A stretch of 64,000 bases of DNA from Lachnospiraceae bacterium (GTDB taxonomy: Bacteria; Bacillota; Clostridia; Lachnospirales; Lachnospiraceae), in assembly GCA_024693845.1 (NCBI GenBank), contig JAILKJ010000008.1, forward strand, positions 1 to 64,000. The letters run 5' to 3'. Position numbers and translations under genes: made by a program. This document shows, piece after piece, positions 1-8,293 of the stretch; position 1 is the first letter of the stretch, and every line of letters begins with the position of its first letter. The notes beneath the pieces were generated by a model. It was not told the DNA's origin. It did not search any database and was given only the letters and a program-made list of their open reading frames with translations.

Positions 1-1211
1 CGAAGACCTTCAAGGATATTTTTCTCCAGACGGGATTGCCTGAGGATATTGTCAAGGCCCACGCCGCGGCATACATCCTCCGTGGGAACAAAGCCCCTGG
101 GCATGGGAGCATTCATCAGCATCATGATGTCGCCCATATCGATGACATCTTCGGGGATGCGTACAAACAGTACAACTGCGTTGAATACATTATTGCGTCC
201 CTGGAAATCCCAGGGCTGGCGGAATCTGGCAGCGATCTTGCGGGCCAGCTGAAGATCCTCCTCTTCATCGGTGCCCTCCCTTCGGATCACGAAGGTTCCG
301 GGACCCACATAGTAGAGGGTTTCATCCTCGGTCAGGGTAGTGAGAAAACCGCCGGTCATGGCCGTCAGCTTTGCGATATTCGCCTGTCCGATGAGCTGCA
401 TCAGATTCAGCGGGTTCTGCATCTTGATACAGATCATATGGAAAGGCTGTCCGGATTTCAGGGCCCGCCGAAGGTCCTGGCTCATGGCCACACTGTTCAA
501 AAGTCCCGTATTTACATCTCTTCGGGTCTCCTCACTTTCCACCGAGAACATGATGGCGGTGAGGGCAAGGGCCTCACAGATCAGCTCAGTATGAACGCCA
601 TCGATGACAAGCTGTATAACGGTTCCTATGGCGATGAGCACAACGAAGAAAAACAGCACCTTGCGGATCCGGCTGGTCACCGCATCCCAGAAGAAGAACA
701 GGATCACAATGGCGGCCGCAAAATAGATCGTGTTGACGGCATACAGGACATAAACGCCGCTGTCGCGATGATAGGCATAGGTTTCGGTATAATCATAGAT
801 CCAATGGGTAAATGGATTGACCAGCGCCATCAGGATGATCAGATACATGGGCGACTGATAGATAAATCTGTGGGAACTCTTCATACGCCGGGTGGCACCG
901 GTGATGATGGCCACATAGAAACAGAACATCGGCGCTAAAAGCGGATGCACAACGAAATATACATACTGTGTGAGACGATAGATATCGAACGCAAAACCCG
1001 GTCCCTTCACCACCGGCGACAGAAAGGATGCCGTAAGAGAGCACAGTGCCGTAACGACAATATTCACAAGCATCATTATAAACAGCTTGTTCTGCAGATT
1101 TCTGCGTTTATTAACGATATAGGTGTAGTAGAGGCAGGAGATGCCTACCAGGATCGTGGACAGCTGGAAACCCGCCCCGTCCAGAACTGCGGAAATCGAA
1201 TATTCTGCCAT
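1..1211 (-). CDS. Membrane-anchored degenerate GGDEF protein, probably GGDEF-EAL (partial)
   Basis: The reading frame opens with ATG at 1211 after an AAGAGGGG ribosome site and runs off the left edge, so only about 403 N-terminal residues are visible. The first ~220 residues are hydrophobic, with roughly six membrane segments. A region follows that aligns in layout with a GGDEF domain (TGLLN start), but the catalytic loop reads GPGTF where GGDEF is expected, so it is probably not a working diguanylate cyclase. The last visible residues (RQSRLEKNILEGL) look like the linker into an EAL phosphodiesterase domain; the EAL domain itself is off the window. It may be a cyclic-di-GMP receptor or phosphodiesterase. 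The degenerate site is seen; the EAL part is inferred. Confidence 0.7.
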   Translation of the reverse strand, partial: MAEYSISAVLDGAGFQLSTILVGISCLYYTYIVNKRRNLQNKLFIMMLVNIVVTALCSLTASFLSPVVKGPGFAFDIYRLTQYVYFVVHPLLAPMFCFYVAIITGATRRMKSSHRFIYQSPMYLIILMALVNPFTHWIYDYTETYAYHRDSGVYVLYAVNTIYFAAAIVILFFFWDAVTSRIRKVLFFFVVLIAIGTVIQLVIDGVHTELICEALALTAIMFSVESEETRRDVNTGLLNSVAMSQDLRRALKSGQPFHMICIKMQNPLNLMQLIGQANIAKLTAMTGGFLTTLTEDETLYYVGPGTFVIRREGTDEEEDLQLARKIAARFRQPWDFQGRNNVFNAVVLFVRIPEDVIDMGDIMMLMNAPMPRGFVPTEDVCRGVGLDNILRQSRLEKNILEGL

Positions 1212-1289
1212 AAATAACCCCTCTTAGCAGCCTCAACGGCAACAGCTACGCATACATATATATTTTATACAATTTCGCATCCCCGCACA

Positions 1290-1320
1290 AGCCCCGGCGC
1301 CCTATTTTCGGGCTTTTTTT
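1290..1320 (+). terminator. Terminator-like hairpin facing the zinc operon
   Basis: AGCCC pairs with GGGCT (an inner GCCC/GGGC stem is also possible), followed by seven T on the plus strand. No plus-strand gene lies upstream, so it may stop antisense transcripts entering the convergent 3' end of the lipoprotein gene. Confidence 0.3.
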
Positions 1321-1325
1321 ACGGC

Positions 1326-1964
1326 TCAGACAAGCCTTGCGTTCCTGAGCGTGCAATATTTCACACCGTTTTCTTCATAGGTGTCAAAAACACCGCTGAC
1401 GCAGATCGTTGTCCCCTCCGCCGGATAGTCGTCCGGATAGCGGTAATCCTCCGTCAAAATGAACTCGATCCCCTGGGAACAGCAGGCCGTTGCGTCCTGT
1501 ATGATGCAGGAAAAATACTCGTTCCCGGTTGTCGCATCCTTGTAGTATACATACGTCCCGTTCATTTTGATGGTCTTGCCGATGTAATCCTCCGGCACCG
1601 TCATCATATTATATACCTCGGAGTAGACCATGGTGGAGGAGAGGTTTGTCAGGTCGAGGTCCACCGTATCGTCCGCAGTTGCGGCCACATCCTCATCTGA
1701 CGTCCGGTCCTCTGTCTCCTGCTGTCCGGCTTCCTCTTCCCCGGGCTGCTGCGCAGCTTCGTCTTGCTGCGCCGGGTCCTGAGACAATTCCTGCGAAGAG
1801 ACCACATCCCAGGCTTCTCCGCCGGGTTCAAGAAGTCCTACCTCCGTGGAAGGATCCGCCGTAGCGTCCACATCCTCCGCAGGGCTCTTCCCACACCCAA
1901 CAAGGGAAAGGGTGAACATAACCGTAAATATCACATATAGCGTCGACCGCCGCATTTTTCTCAT
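1326..1964 (-). CDS. Lipoprotein with OB-fold-like C-terminal domain, zinc operon
   Basis: 212-residue protein of unknown function. It has a basic N-terminus, a hydrophobic stretch and a lipobox (SLVGC), so it is probably a lipid-anchored surface protein. A Glu/Gln/Asp-rich linker follows. A C-terminal ~90-residue domain includes KMNGTYVYY, two adjacent Cys (TACCSQG) and GTTICVSGVFDTY, which reads like an OB-fold. A GTG at 1970 overlaps the znuB stop, but GGAGGT lies only 2 nt from it. ATG at 1964 sits 8 nt from the same site and is preferred. It is the last gene of the zinc uptake operon, which suggests a metal-related role; that role is inference from position. Confidence 0.7.
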   Translation of the reverse strand: MRKMRRSTLYVIFTVMFTLSLVGCGKSPAEDVDATADPSTEVGLLEPGGEAWDVVSSQELSQDPAQQDEAAQQPGEEEAGQQETEDRTSDEDVAATADDTVDLDLTNLSSTMVYSEVYNMMTVPEDYIGKTIKMNGTYVYYKDATTGNEYFSCIIQDATACCSQGIEFILTEDYRYPDDYPAEGTTICVSGVFDTYEENGVKYCTLRNARLV

Positions 1965-1966
1965 AA

Positions 1967-2806
1967 TCACTTACCTCCTCTCAGCTTTCCGATCAGGTAA
2001 CAGAGCACGAACGCAGCCGCATCGAAGGCCACGATCGTGGATCCCACGGGCGTTCCCCCCAGGATCGAAAGCAGCATCCCCGACAGGGCGCAGACCACCG
2101 ACAGTACCGCGGAGCAGATCGTAACGGCCTTAAAGCTTTGAAACAGCCGCATCGCGGAGAGCGCCGGGAAGATCACCAGCGCCGAGATCAAAAGCGAACC
2201 CACCAGGTTCATCGAAAGCACGATGATCACGGCGATCACGATGGCGATCAGCAGATTGATAAGCTCCGTATTTACCCCCGTTGCTTTTGCGAATTCCTCA
2301 TCAAAGGTGACGGCGAAGATCCGGTTATAGAACAGGATGAAAAAGATCACGACCAAAACGGAGAGGATCACGCAAAGGATGACCTCCTCTTTTTTCAGGG
2401 TTGTGATCGAGGTGGATCCGAAAAGGGTACTGCACACATCCCCCGTCAGGTTGGACGAGGTGGAAAACAGGTTCATGAGCAGATAGCCGAAGGCAAGGGA
2501 TCCCACCGAGATCATGGCGATGGCCGCATCTCCCCGGATCTTGGAACTGCTCCCCGTGCGAAGCAGCAGGGCGGCGCTGATCACCGTAACGGGCAGGATC
2601 AGCAGCATATTGTCGGTCAGGTTCAACACCGCGGCAAGGGCCATGGCGCCGAAGGCCACATGCGACAGGCCGTCTCCGATATAGGAAAAGCGCTTAAGGA
2701 CGAGGGTGACTCCCAGAAGGGAGGAGCAAAGGGCGATCAGTACCCCGACGATCAGCGCGTATCGTACCAGGGGAAACGCCAGATACAGACTTAAGGTTTC
2801 CGTCAT
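1967..2806 (-). CDS. znuB: Zinc/manganese ABC transporter permease (ABC-3 family)
   Basis: 279-residue integral membrane subunit with about eight hydrophobic helices. The conserved early segment containing RFSYIGDGLSHVAFG is typical of ZnuB/AdcB/MntB permeases, in which it forms part of the metal path and ATPase contact. It overlaps the upstream ATPase gene by 4 nt (ATGA arrangement), so translation is coupled. With ZnuA and ZnuC it should form a metal importer. Zinc is favoured because the binding protein has a His-rich loop; manganese cannot be excluded. Confidence 0.88.
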   Translation of the reverse strand: MTETLSLYLAFPLVRYALIVGVLIALCSSLLGVTLVLKRFSYIGDGLSHVAFGAMALAAVLNLTDNMLLILPVTVISAALLLRTGSSSKIRGDAAIAMISVGSLAFGYLLMNLFSTSSNLTGDVCSTLFGSTSITTLKKEEVILCVILSVLVVIFFILFYNRIFAVTFDEEFAKATGVNTELINLLIAIVIAVIIVLSMNLVGSLLISALVIFPALSAMRLFQSFKAVTICSAVLSVVCALSGMLLSILGGTPVGSTIVAFDAAAFVLCYLIGKLRGGK

Positions 2807-3504
2807 TTTTCCACCTCCCTCAAAAAGTATCTTCCGGCTTCGCTGTTTTTGTATTCCTCCGTTGTGCCGAAAAATACGCTCTCTCCGATATGCAGGATAT
2901 GACCGGCATAGCGGACGGCAGCAGGGATGTCATGGGAGATCATGATGATGGTGATCCCTTCCCTGTTCAGCTCCGCGATCAGCTCATACATTTCCTCCGT
3001 TACCTTCGGATCCAGTCCCGAGACCGGTTCATCTAAAAGCAACACCTTCTGCGTCGCACAAAGGGCTCTTGCCAGAAGGACTCTCTGCTGCTGTCCGCCC
3101 GAAAGCTCGCGGTAACATCTGCGGGAGAAGCCTTCGAGCCCCATGCGCCGCATGTTAGCCTCGGCTAACTTTTTTTCCTGCTTCGAATAGAACGGCCGGA
3201 GGCCGCAGCGTCCCCGGCATCCCGAGAGTACGATCTCTCTGACGGATGCCGGAAAATCTTTCTGGATCATGGTCTGCTGCGGCAGATAGCCGATCTGGTT
3301 TTTTTGCAGACCCCCGCCATACAGGATCTGACCGCCGAGCGGCTCTATCAGGGAAAGCAGAGTCTTCATCAGCGTGGTTTTGCCGGACCCGTTTTCGCCG
3401 ACGATACATAGATAATCGCCCTCTTCGACCGTGAAATTCAGCTTTGGGGTAACGGTATGGGAATCATATCCCGTCTGCAGATCCCGAATGGTGAGTAATG
3501 CCAT
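2803..3504 (-). CDS. znuC: Zinc ABC transporter ATP-binding protein
   Basis: 233-residue ABC ATPase that powers the importer from the cytoplasmic face. Walker A GENGSGKTT lies at residues 36-44, the signature LSGGQ at 134-138, Walker B VLLLDEP at 154-160, and a switch His in ISHD. Its length is normal for ZnuC/AdcC. It sits 11 nt after the binding-protein gene and overlaps the permease gene. Confidence 0.9.
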   Translation of the reverse strand: MALLTIRDLQTGYDSHTVTPKLNFTVEEGDYLCIVGENGSGKTTLMKTLLSLIEPLGGQILYGGGLQKNQIGYLPQQTMIQKDFPASVREIVLSGCRGRCGLRPFYSKQEKKLAEANMRRMGLEGFSRRCYRELSGGQQQRVLLARALCATQKVLLLDEPVSGLDPKVTEEMYELIAELNREGITIIMISHDIPAAVRYAGHILHIGESVFFGTTEEYKNSEAGRYFLREVEK

Positions 3505-3515
3505 TTTTCTTCCTC

Positions 3516-4550
3516 CTATTTCAGTGCCTGACCCAAAACAGCCAGATTATCCTCCATCACGGAGAGATATGTAACACCGCTTTCCACGTCCTTTGCGGTC
3601 GTGGCCTGCATCGAATCCATGGTCAGGATCTGCTGATCCTTCGACGCCGAATTCGAAACGATGGCTTCGGCGATCTTGTGATCCGCACCCTCGATGGTCA
3701 TCACGCTGTGAAGACCCAGCTCATCCACCTTGTTCACAAGGAAGGTGATGGTTTCAAAGCTTGCCTCAGTCTCCGCCGAGCAGCCGACAAAGGCCGCATA
3801 GTAGGTAAGACCGTAGTCCTCCGTCAGATAGCGGAAGGGGAAACGGTCGCCGAACAAAAGCGTGGAGCAGGGCGATGAGGAGACCACATTTGCATACTCC
3901 TGATCCAGCGCCTCCAGCTTTTCGATATAGGCAGCGGCGTTCTTTTGATAAACCTCCTCATTAGCAGCATCTGCCTTCTGAAGAGCTTCGGATATGCTTT
4001 CTGTCAGCACCTTTGCATTCCGGAGGGAAAGCCAAACGTGCTCGTCGTACTCGGCCTCCTCCTCTTCGTGCTCATGCTCCTCACCCTCTTCGTGACCGGC
4101 ATCCTCACCTTCCTCATGTTCATGTTCATGCTCGTCTTCCTCCTGCATACCCTCGACGATCTCCTCCTCATAGACAGAGTCGCCCAGTTCATCCAGCAGG
4201 TTGATCACGATCATATCCTTATTCGTTGCTCCGGCAAGGGCATCGTCCACCCAGCCGTCGGATTCTCCCCCGACATAGATGAACACATCACAGCTCGAGA
4301 TCTTCAGGATATCCTCAGCCGTAGGCTGGAAGCTGTGCAGATCCACACCGGAATCCAGCAGCATCGTCACATCCGCATCCGCTGCCTTTTCTCCGAGAAT
4401 GTTCATAACCCAGTCATATTCCGGGAAGATGGTCGTAACGACACTGAGCCTGTCATTTTTCGCAGCAGACCCGTTTGCGGAAGCTGAGCACGCGCAAAGT
4501 AAGCCGGCCATAATAATGGCGGCAAAGGACACAAGTATTCTGTTTTTCAT
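3516..4550 (-). CDS. znuA: Zinc ABC transporter substrate-binding lipoprotein
   Basis: 344-residue cluster A-I (ZnuA/AdcA type) metal-binding lipoprotein. The signal peptide ends in a lipobox with Cys21. Likely metal ligands are His72 (in DLHSF) and His171 (in DEHVW). Between them, residues ~137-170 form a loop made almost wholly of His and Glu, the hallmark of zinc-specific members; it is thought to gather or sense zinc. A clear GGAGG precedes the start. It leads the transporter genes and is preceded by a small Cys-rich membrane protein. Confidence 0.92.
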   Translation of the reverse strand: MKNRILVSFAAIIMAGLLCACSASANGSAAKNDRLSVVTTIFPEYDWVMNILGEKAADADVTMLLDSGVDLHSFQPTAEDILKISSCDVFIYVGGESDGWVDDALAGATNKDMIVINLLDELGDSVYEEEIVEGMQEEDEHEHEHEEGEDAGHEEGEEHEHEEEEAEYDEHVWLSLRNAKVLTESISEALQKADAANEEVYQKNAAAYIEKLEALDQEYANVVSSSPCSTLLFGDRFPFRYLTEDYGLTYYAAFVGCSAETEASFETITFLVNKVDELGLHSVMTIEGADHKIAEAIVSNSASKDQQILTMDSMQATTAKDVESGVTYLSVMEDNLAVLGQALK

Positions 4551-4598
4551 GATGAAACCTCCGTATAAAAAATGTTATTCAGTCATTTTTCGGAGATC

Positions 4599-4919
4599 TC
4601 AATTGTTCAACCGGATTTTCAGTGAAACGGGGGTTGCGCAGGGCTGCGCCTCCGTTAAAAGATTGGTATAGAACAAAAAGATCAGAACGGGGAGGATTGA
4701 GACAGCTGCAGCTGCCATCCCGTCACCGGTCTCACGAAGAGCTCGCTCACACTGCTGGACCATCGAACAGATCGGACAATCCTCACCACAGCAATCGTGA
4801 TCAGCCTCGGCAGCAATGAAATATGCGGAAAAAAGTGCAATAACCAGCAGCATCATGATCATGATGACGGCCGATAGGATATTATGCTGTTTTCCCTTTC
4901 TCATCATTCCTGTCTTCAT
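4599..4919 (-). CDS. Small membrane protein with HDCCGEDCPIC motif, first gene of zinc operon
   Basis: 106 residues from ATG at 4919; a longer upstream frame has no good ribosome site. It has a short basic N-terminus, a first membrane helix (~residues 15-37), a loop with His-Asp-Cys-Cys and a CPIC pair, a second helix (~72-92) and a short basic tail. The cysteines and His look able to bind metal. It is the first gene after the zinc promoter and directly precedes znuA, so a role in zinc sensing or handover is plausible but unproven. I know no named function for it. Confidence 0.65.
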   Translation of the reverse strand: MKTGMMRKGKQHNILSAVIMIMMLLVIALFSAYFIAAEADHDCCGEDCPICSMVQQCERALRETGDGMAAAAVSILPVLIFLFYTNLLTEAQPCATPVSLKIRLNN

Positions 4920-4953
4920 AGCCTGACCTGCTCTTTCATAAGAACCGTTCACA

Positions 4954-4981
4954 ATTATAGCACGGTTTTCTTTTTTTTCAA
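4954..4981 (-). promoter_or_regulatory. Sigma-A promoter of the zinc operon
   Basis: Minus strand TTGAAA at 4981-4976, a 16-nt spacer and TATAAT at 4959-4954, about 35 nt before the first gene. No palindrome resembling a Zur operator was recognised around it. Confidence 0.7.
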
Positions 4982-4985
4982 ATGA

Positions 4986-5014
4986 TTGACAAGCACATCT
5001 TCTTTCGCTACAGT
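4986..5014 (+). promoter_or_regulatory. Sigma-A promoter of the inositol-phosphatase family gene
   Basis: TTGACA at 4986-4991, 17-nt spacer, TACAGT at 5009-5014. It is divergent from the zinc promoter; the two -35 boxes are only 4 nt apart, so the promoters may compete or share regulation. Confidence 0.6.
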
Positions 5015-5047
5015 TTGGGATATATGAAACAAAGGAGAAGTAAGACC

Positions 5048-5881
5048 ATGGAAGATACAATGAAGGTGATCCTGGAAGCCTGCGATATCGCACGGCAGGC
5101 CAGCACCATCATGAAAAACCGCCCCTCACGGGCGCAGATAGAGCAAAAGGGGAATGCCTCCAACTACGTAACAATGGCAGATAAGGCGGTGCAGGATTAT
5201 CTGGAAGAGCATCTGCCAAATCTCCTTGTCGGCAGCGTTTTTCTCGGAGAGGAAAGCAGCAGCTGGCAGCATGATGCCGACTACGTCTGGGTGGTGGATC
5301 CCATCGACGGAACCTCCAACTTCATAAGGGACCTGGGCGCATCCGTGATATCCGTCGCACTTTTTCAAAAGAAGGATCTCATCGGCGGGCTGATCTATTA
5401 CCCCTACCGGGACGAGATGTATTATGCGGCAAAAGGCCGGGGCGCTTACTTAAACGGTGAGCGGATCCACGTATCCGACCGGGATTTTGAGCATTCTCAT
5501 CTCTGCTCTGCCATGAGCCTTTATGAGAAAAAATACGCGCCTGCCTGCTTCCGGATCATCGACAAGGTCTATTCTCAGGCGGACGATCTTCGCAGGTTCG
5601 GGGCCGCTGCCCTTGAGCTGGCATTTTTATCGGCGGGAAGAGTGGAACTGTATTTTGAGATGCGGCTGTTCCCCTGGGATATGGCCGCCGGTGCGATCCT
5701 GATCGAAGAGGCGGGGGGATACTGGGAATGCCTGTATGAAGAGGGCATGCCCATCGATAAGCTGACCCCTTTCATCGCGGCCAATACGAAAGAGAATTTT
5801 GAAAAGCTCCGGTCCATCGTCTGTGAGCAGATCCCGGCAGTTCCCTACGAACAGAGCGTGGCAAAGCTTTTGTCGGAATAA
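5048..5881 (+). CDS. Inositol monophosphatase family protein
   Basis: 277-residue Mg-dependent phosphatase fold (IMPase/SuhB/CysQ family). The first metal motif GEE is at 67-69, the signature DPIDGTSNF at ~84-92, and the second metal motif with Trp210-Asp211 (PWDMAAGA) near the C-terminus. Likely substrates are inositol phosphates, 3'-phosphoadenosine phosphates or sugar phosphates; sequence alone does not decide. ATG at 5048 is chosen because AAAGGAG lies 10 nt upstream; an in-frame ATG at 4982 overlaps the promoter. It appears to be a single-gene unit. Confidence 0.85.
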   Translation: MEDTMKVILEACDIARQASTIMKNRPSRAQIEQKGNASNYVTMADKAVQDYLEEHLPNLLVGSVFLGEESSSWQHDADYVWVVDPIDGTSNFIRDLGASVISVALFQKKDLIGGLIYYPYRDEMYYAAKGRGAYLNGERIHVSDRDFEHSHLCSAMSLYEKKYAPACFRIIDKVYSQADDLRRFGAAALELAFLSAGRVELYFEMRLFPWDMAAGAILIEEAGGYWECLYEEGMPIDKLTPFIAANTKENFEKLRSIVCEQIPAVPYEQSVAKLLSE

Positions 5882-5902
5882 AAAAAGCGCTTTTCCAAGA
5901 TT

Positions 5903-7015
5903 TTATGCGGTTTCCGGAATCTCCGATTCAAAAAAAGAAACAAGCGCATTGATGTTTTCATCGGAGTGTTCGATCTGCCTCGAGTACAGATAAACGGTCT
6001 GCTCCAAGGTAAGATCCGTGGCCACAGACAGCAGCATGATCCAGCGAAGGCTCCATACGGCCATCATGCACCGGGCATAGATCTGCCCGTCATATACGCT
6101 TCCGCACAGGTAGGTATAAAGGAAAGACAGAAAAAGTTTTTCAAAAACAGCCTGCTTTTCCGGATCTTCCGGATGCATGGCCTTATTCCAGGCGTCGGAA
6201 TCCCTGCCTTTTTCGGAAAAGAATTCTCTTGTGATCCGCACCTTATCCTTCCATTCCTCATCCAGCACTTCCAACTCCGATAAAAAAGACAGGCTTTCCA
6301 GGGTATAGGAAAAGTCCAAGGGGATACCGGTTGCGTTTAAAGGCTCGATCTCCTCCACCGGTACAGGATTGTCATTGCACAATTGCTCTGCTTCATCTAA
6401 TCTGTCGCAGGTCTTGCCGATAAGCTCCGTATCTCCGTAATCGTAGTCATACTGCATATCAAAGGCTGCGGCCCCGATGATGGAAAGGCGCTCCTGGAAC
6501 GGAATGCTGCGGTTTTGGATCAGGGCTGCCATTTTCTCCCTGGCGTAGGCAAGCTCGTCAAGCAGGAAAGGGTCACAGTCCTGATATTCTTCGGGATCAT
6601 CGGCTTCTTCATTTTCTTCCTCGGTAAAACCGTAGATATAATCGGGATCCAGAAGCATTCTTGTAACCTCTGGACAGGAGATGGTCAGGGTCTCTTCCCG
6701 AAGATCCAGAAAGTCCTCTTCATGGCGGGGATACAGACGGCAGGTATCGCAGAGATACTCCTCCCCCATGGTCTTTTGCAGATTGCAAAGGCCGTCCTCT
6801 TGCAGCATGGCGCATCTGCCGCCGTTCTGACGAAAGCACTTTTCCCTGTGATCCACGCCGGTCCGAAGGGTGGGTGCAAAATCCCCGGTGGTGTATCTGT
6901 ATTTTTGAAGGCTTTCCTCATCGATGACGATCTGCCAACCGATACAGCAGCTTTTGGGGCACCTGTCGGCAATACAGTTAAAGTCGTCGAAACCCTTTTG
7001 TTTTCTGATCAGCAT
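5903..7015 (-). CDS. fliB: Flagellin lysine-N-methylase (FliB family)
   Basis: 370-residue protein. The N-terminal Cys pattern (CIADRCPKSCC, then CAML, CNLQ, CDTCRLYPR) is typical of the YkgJ/FliB Cys-rich cluster, probably a metal or Fe-S site. FliB methylates lysines of flagellin in Salmonella; here no flagellar genes are in view, so the target is unknown. The tail is helical. The presence of a chemoreceptor 3.5 kb away fits a motile cell. The family call is sound; the substrate is inferred. Confidence 0.75.
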   Translation of the reverse strand: MLIRKQKGFDDFNCIADRCPKSCCIGWQIVIDEESLQKYRYTTGDFAPTLRTGVDHREKCFRQNGGRCAMLQEDGLCNLQKTMGEEYLCDTCRLYPRHEEDFLDLREETLTISCPEVTRMLLDPDYIYGFTEEENEEADDPEEYQDCDPFLLDELAYAREKMAALIQNRSIPFQERLSIIGAAAFDMQYDYDYGDTELIGKTCDRLDEAEQLCNDNPVPVEEIEPLNATGIPLDFSYTLESLSFLSELEVLDEEWKDKVRITREFFSEKGRDSDAWNKAMHPEDPEKQAVFEKLFLSFLYTYLCGSVYDGQIYARCMMAVWSLRWIMLLSVATDLTLEQTVYLYSRQIEHSDENINALVSFFESEIPETA

Positions 7016-7102
7016 ACTTTTTCCCTTTTTATTTTATGATGATGTAAACCACTTTGGTGCAGTTGGCATTTCTAACATGATTATGCCATGAAAACACTAA
7101 CT

Positions 7103-7132
7103 TTGTGCATGAAGAATGTATTATTTTATGAT
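7103..7132 (+). promoter_or_regulatory. Possible promoter of the DUF362 gene
   Basis: TTGTGC at 7103-7108, 18-nt spacer, TATGAT at 7127-7132 (an overlapping TAAAAT is also possible). The -35 box is imperfect. Confidence 0.35.
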
Positions 7133-7168
7133 AAAATGTTTATCAAACTATTTAAGGGGGTATTTTAC

Positions 7169-8293
7169 ATGGAGAAGGCAAAAGTATATTTTACGGATTT
7201 CAGAACGGTTCTGGGGGTAAGCCTTCCGGCAAAGCTGCAAAAACTGATCTCTCTGGCCGGGATCAGAACCATCGATATGGACGGAAAATTCGTAGCGATT
7301 AAAATGCATTTCGGGGAGTTGGGAAACCTTGCTTACCTGCGTCCCAACTATGCAAAAGCAGTTGCCGACGTGGTAAAGGAATGCGGCGGTCTTCCTTTTC
7401 TGACTGACTGCAATACCCTGTATCCCGGAAGCCGGAAACATGCTCTGGAACATCTGGACTGCGCCAACATAAACGGCTTTAATACCATAACCACCGGCTG
7501 CCAGATCATCATCGCAGACGGACTGCGGGGCACGGATGATGTACTCGTGCCGGTTCCCAACGGAGAATACTGCACTGAAGCATACATCGGACGGGCTGTC
7601 ATGGATGCCGATATCGTGATCTCGCTCAATCATTTTAAGGGACATGAGCAGGCGGGATTCGGCGGCGCCATCAAGAACATCGGCATGGGCTGCGGAAGCC
7701 GCGCCGGAAAAATGCAGCAGCATAACAGCGGCCATCCCCATGTGATCACCGAGCTATGCAAGGGCTGTCAGAGATGTGCAAAGGAATGCGGTTCTGATGC
7801 CATCATTTATGAAAACAGAAAAGCGTGGATCGATCCCGAAAAGTGTAAAGGCTGCGGCAGGTGTATCGGTGCCTGTGCTTTTGATGCCATCGAAAATGAT
7901 AACTGGGATGCACCTCAGATGCTGGGAAGAAGAATGGCTGAATATACTGCTGCCGTCGTCAGTGGAAGACCCAGCTTCCACATCAGTCTGATAACGGATG
8001 TATCACCAAACTGCGACTGCCACGGAGAAAACGATGCCCCCATCCTTCCGGATATCGGAATGCTGGCCTCCTTTGATCCTGTTGCTTTGGACCAGGCCTG
8101 CGTGGATCTGTGCCAAAAGGCTGAACCCATCAGAAACAGCCAGCTGGGAGACAATATGGCAAGCGAGCATTTTCATGATCATGGGGATGTATGGCATAAC
8201 AGCAATCCCAATGTTTCCTGGGCGGAGACACTGGAACATGCACAGAAGATCGGGATCGGTACCCGGGAATATGAGCTTATTACGATGAAGTAG
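7169..8293 (+). CDS. DUF362 domain protein with two 4Fe-4S ferredoxin motifs
   Basis: 374 residues. The DUF362 core (DMDGKFVAIKMHFGE and FKGHEQAGFGGAIKNIG segments) occupies about 1-200. Two ferredoxin-type motifs follow (CKGCQRCAKEC and CKGCGRCIGAC), each able to hold a 4Fe-4S cluster. The remainder returns to the DUF362 fold (DISPN-like stretch, DPVALDQA). Proteins of this family are widespread in anaerobes and probably act in electron transfer, but no reaction is established. Start: AAGGGGG lies 8 nt before ATG 7169; an earlier in-frame ATG at 7088 overlaps the promoter. It ends convergent with, and 14 nt into, the next gene. Confidence 0.85.
   Translation: MEKAKVYFTDFRTVLGVSLPAKLQKLISLAGIRTIDMDGKFVAIKMHFGELGNLAYLRPNYAKAVADVVKECGGLPFLTDCNTLYPGSRKHALEHLDCANINGFNTITTGCQIIIADGLRGTDDVLVPVPNGEYCTEAYIGRAVMDADIVISLNHFKGHEQAGFGGAIKNIGMGCGSRAGKMQQHNSGHPHVITELCKGCQRCAKECGSDAIIYENRKAWIDPEKCKGCGRCIGACAFDAIENDNWDAPQMLGRRMAEYTAAVVSGRPSFHISLITDVSPNCDCHGENDAPILPDIGMLASFDPVALDQACVDLCQKAEPIRNSQLGDNMASEHFHDHGDVWHNSNPNVSWAETLEHAQKIGIGTREYELITMK

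Noticed and set aside
4920-4985. Zur operator at the zinc promoter
   Set aside because: No palindrome like TCGTAAT-N-ATTACGA was found; only the promoter boxes are supported.
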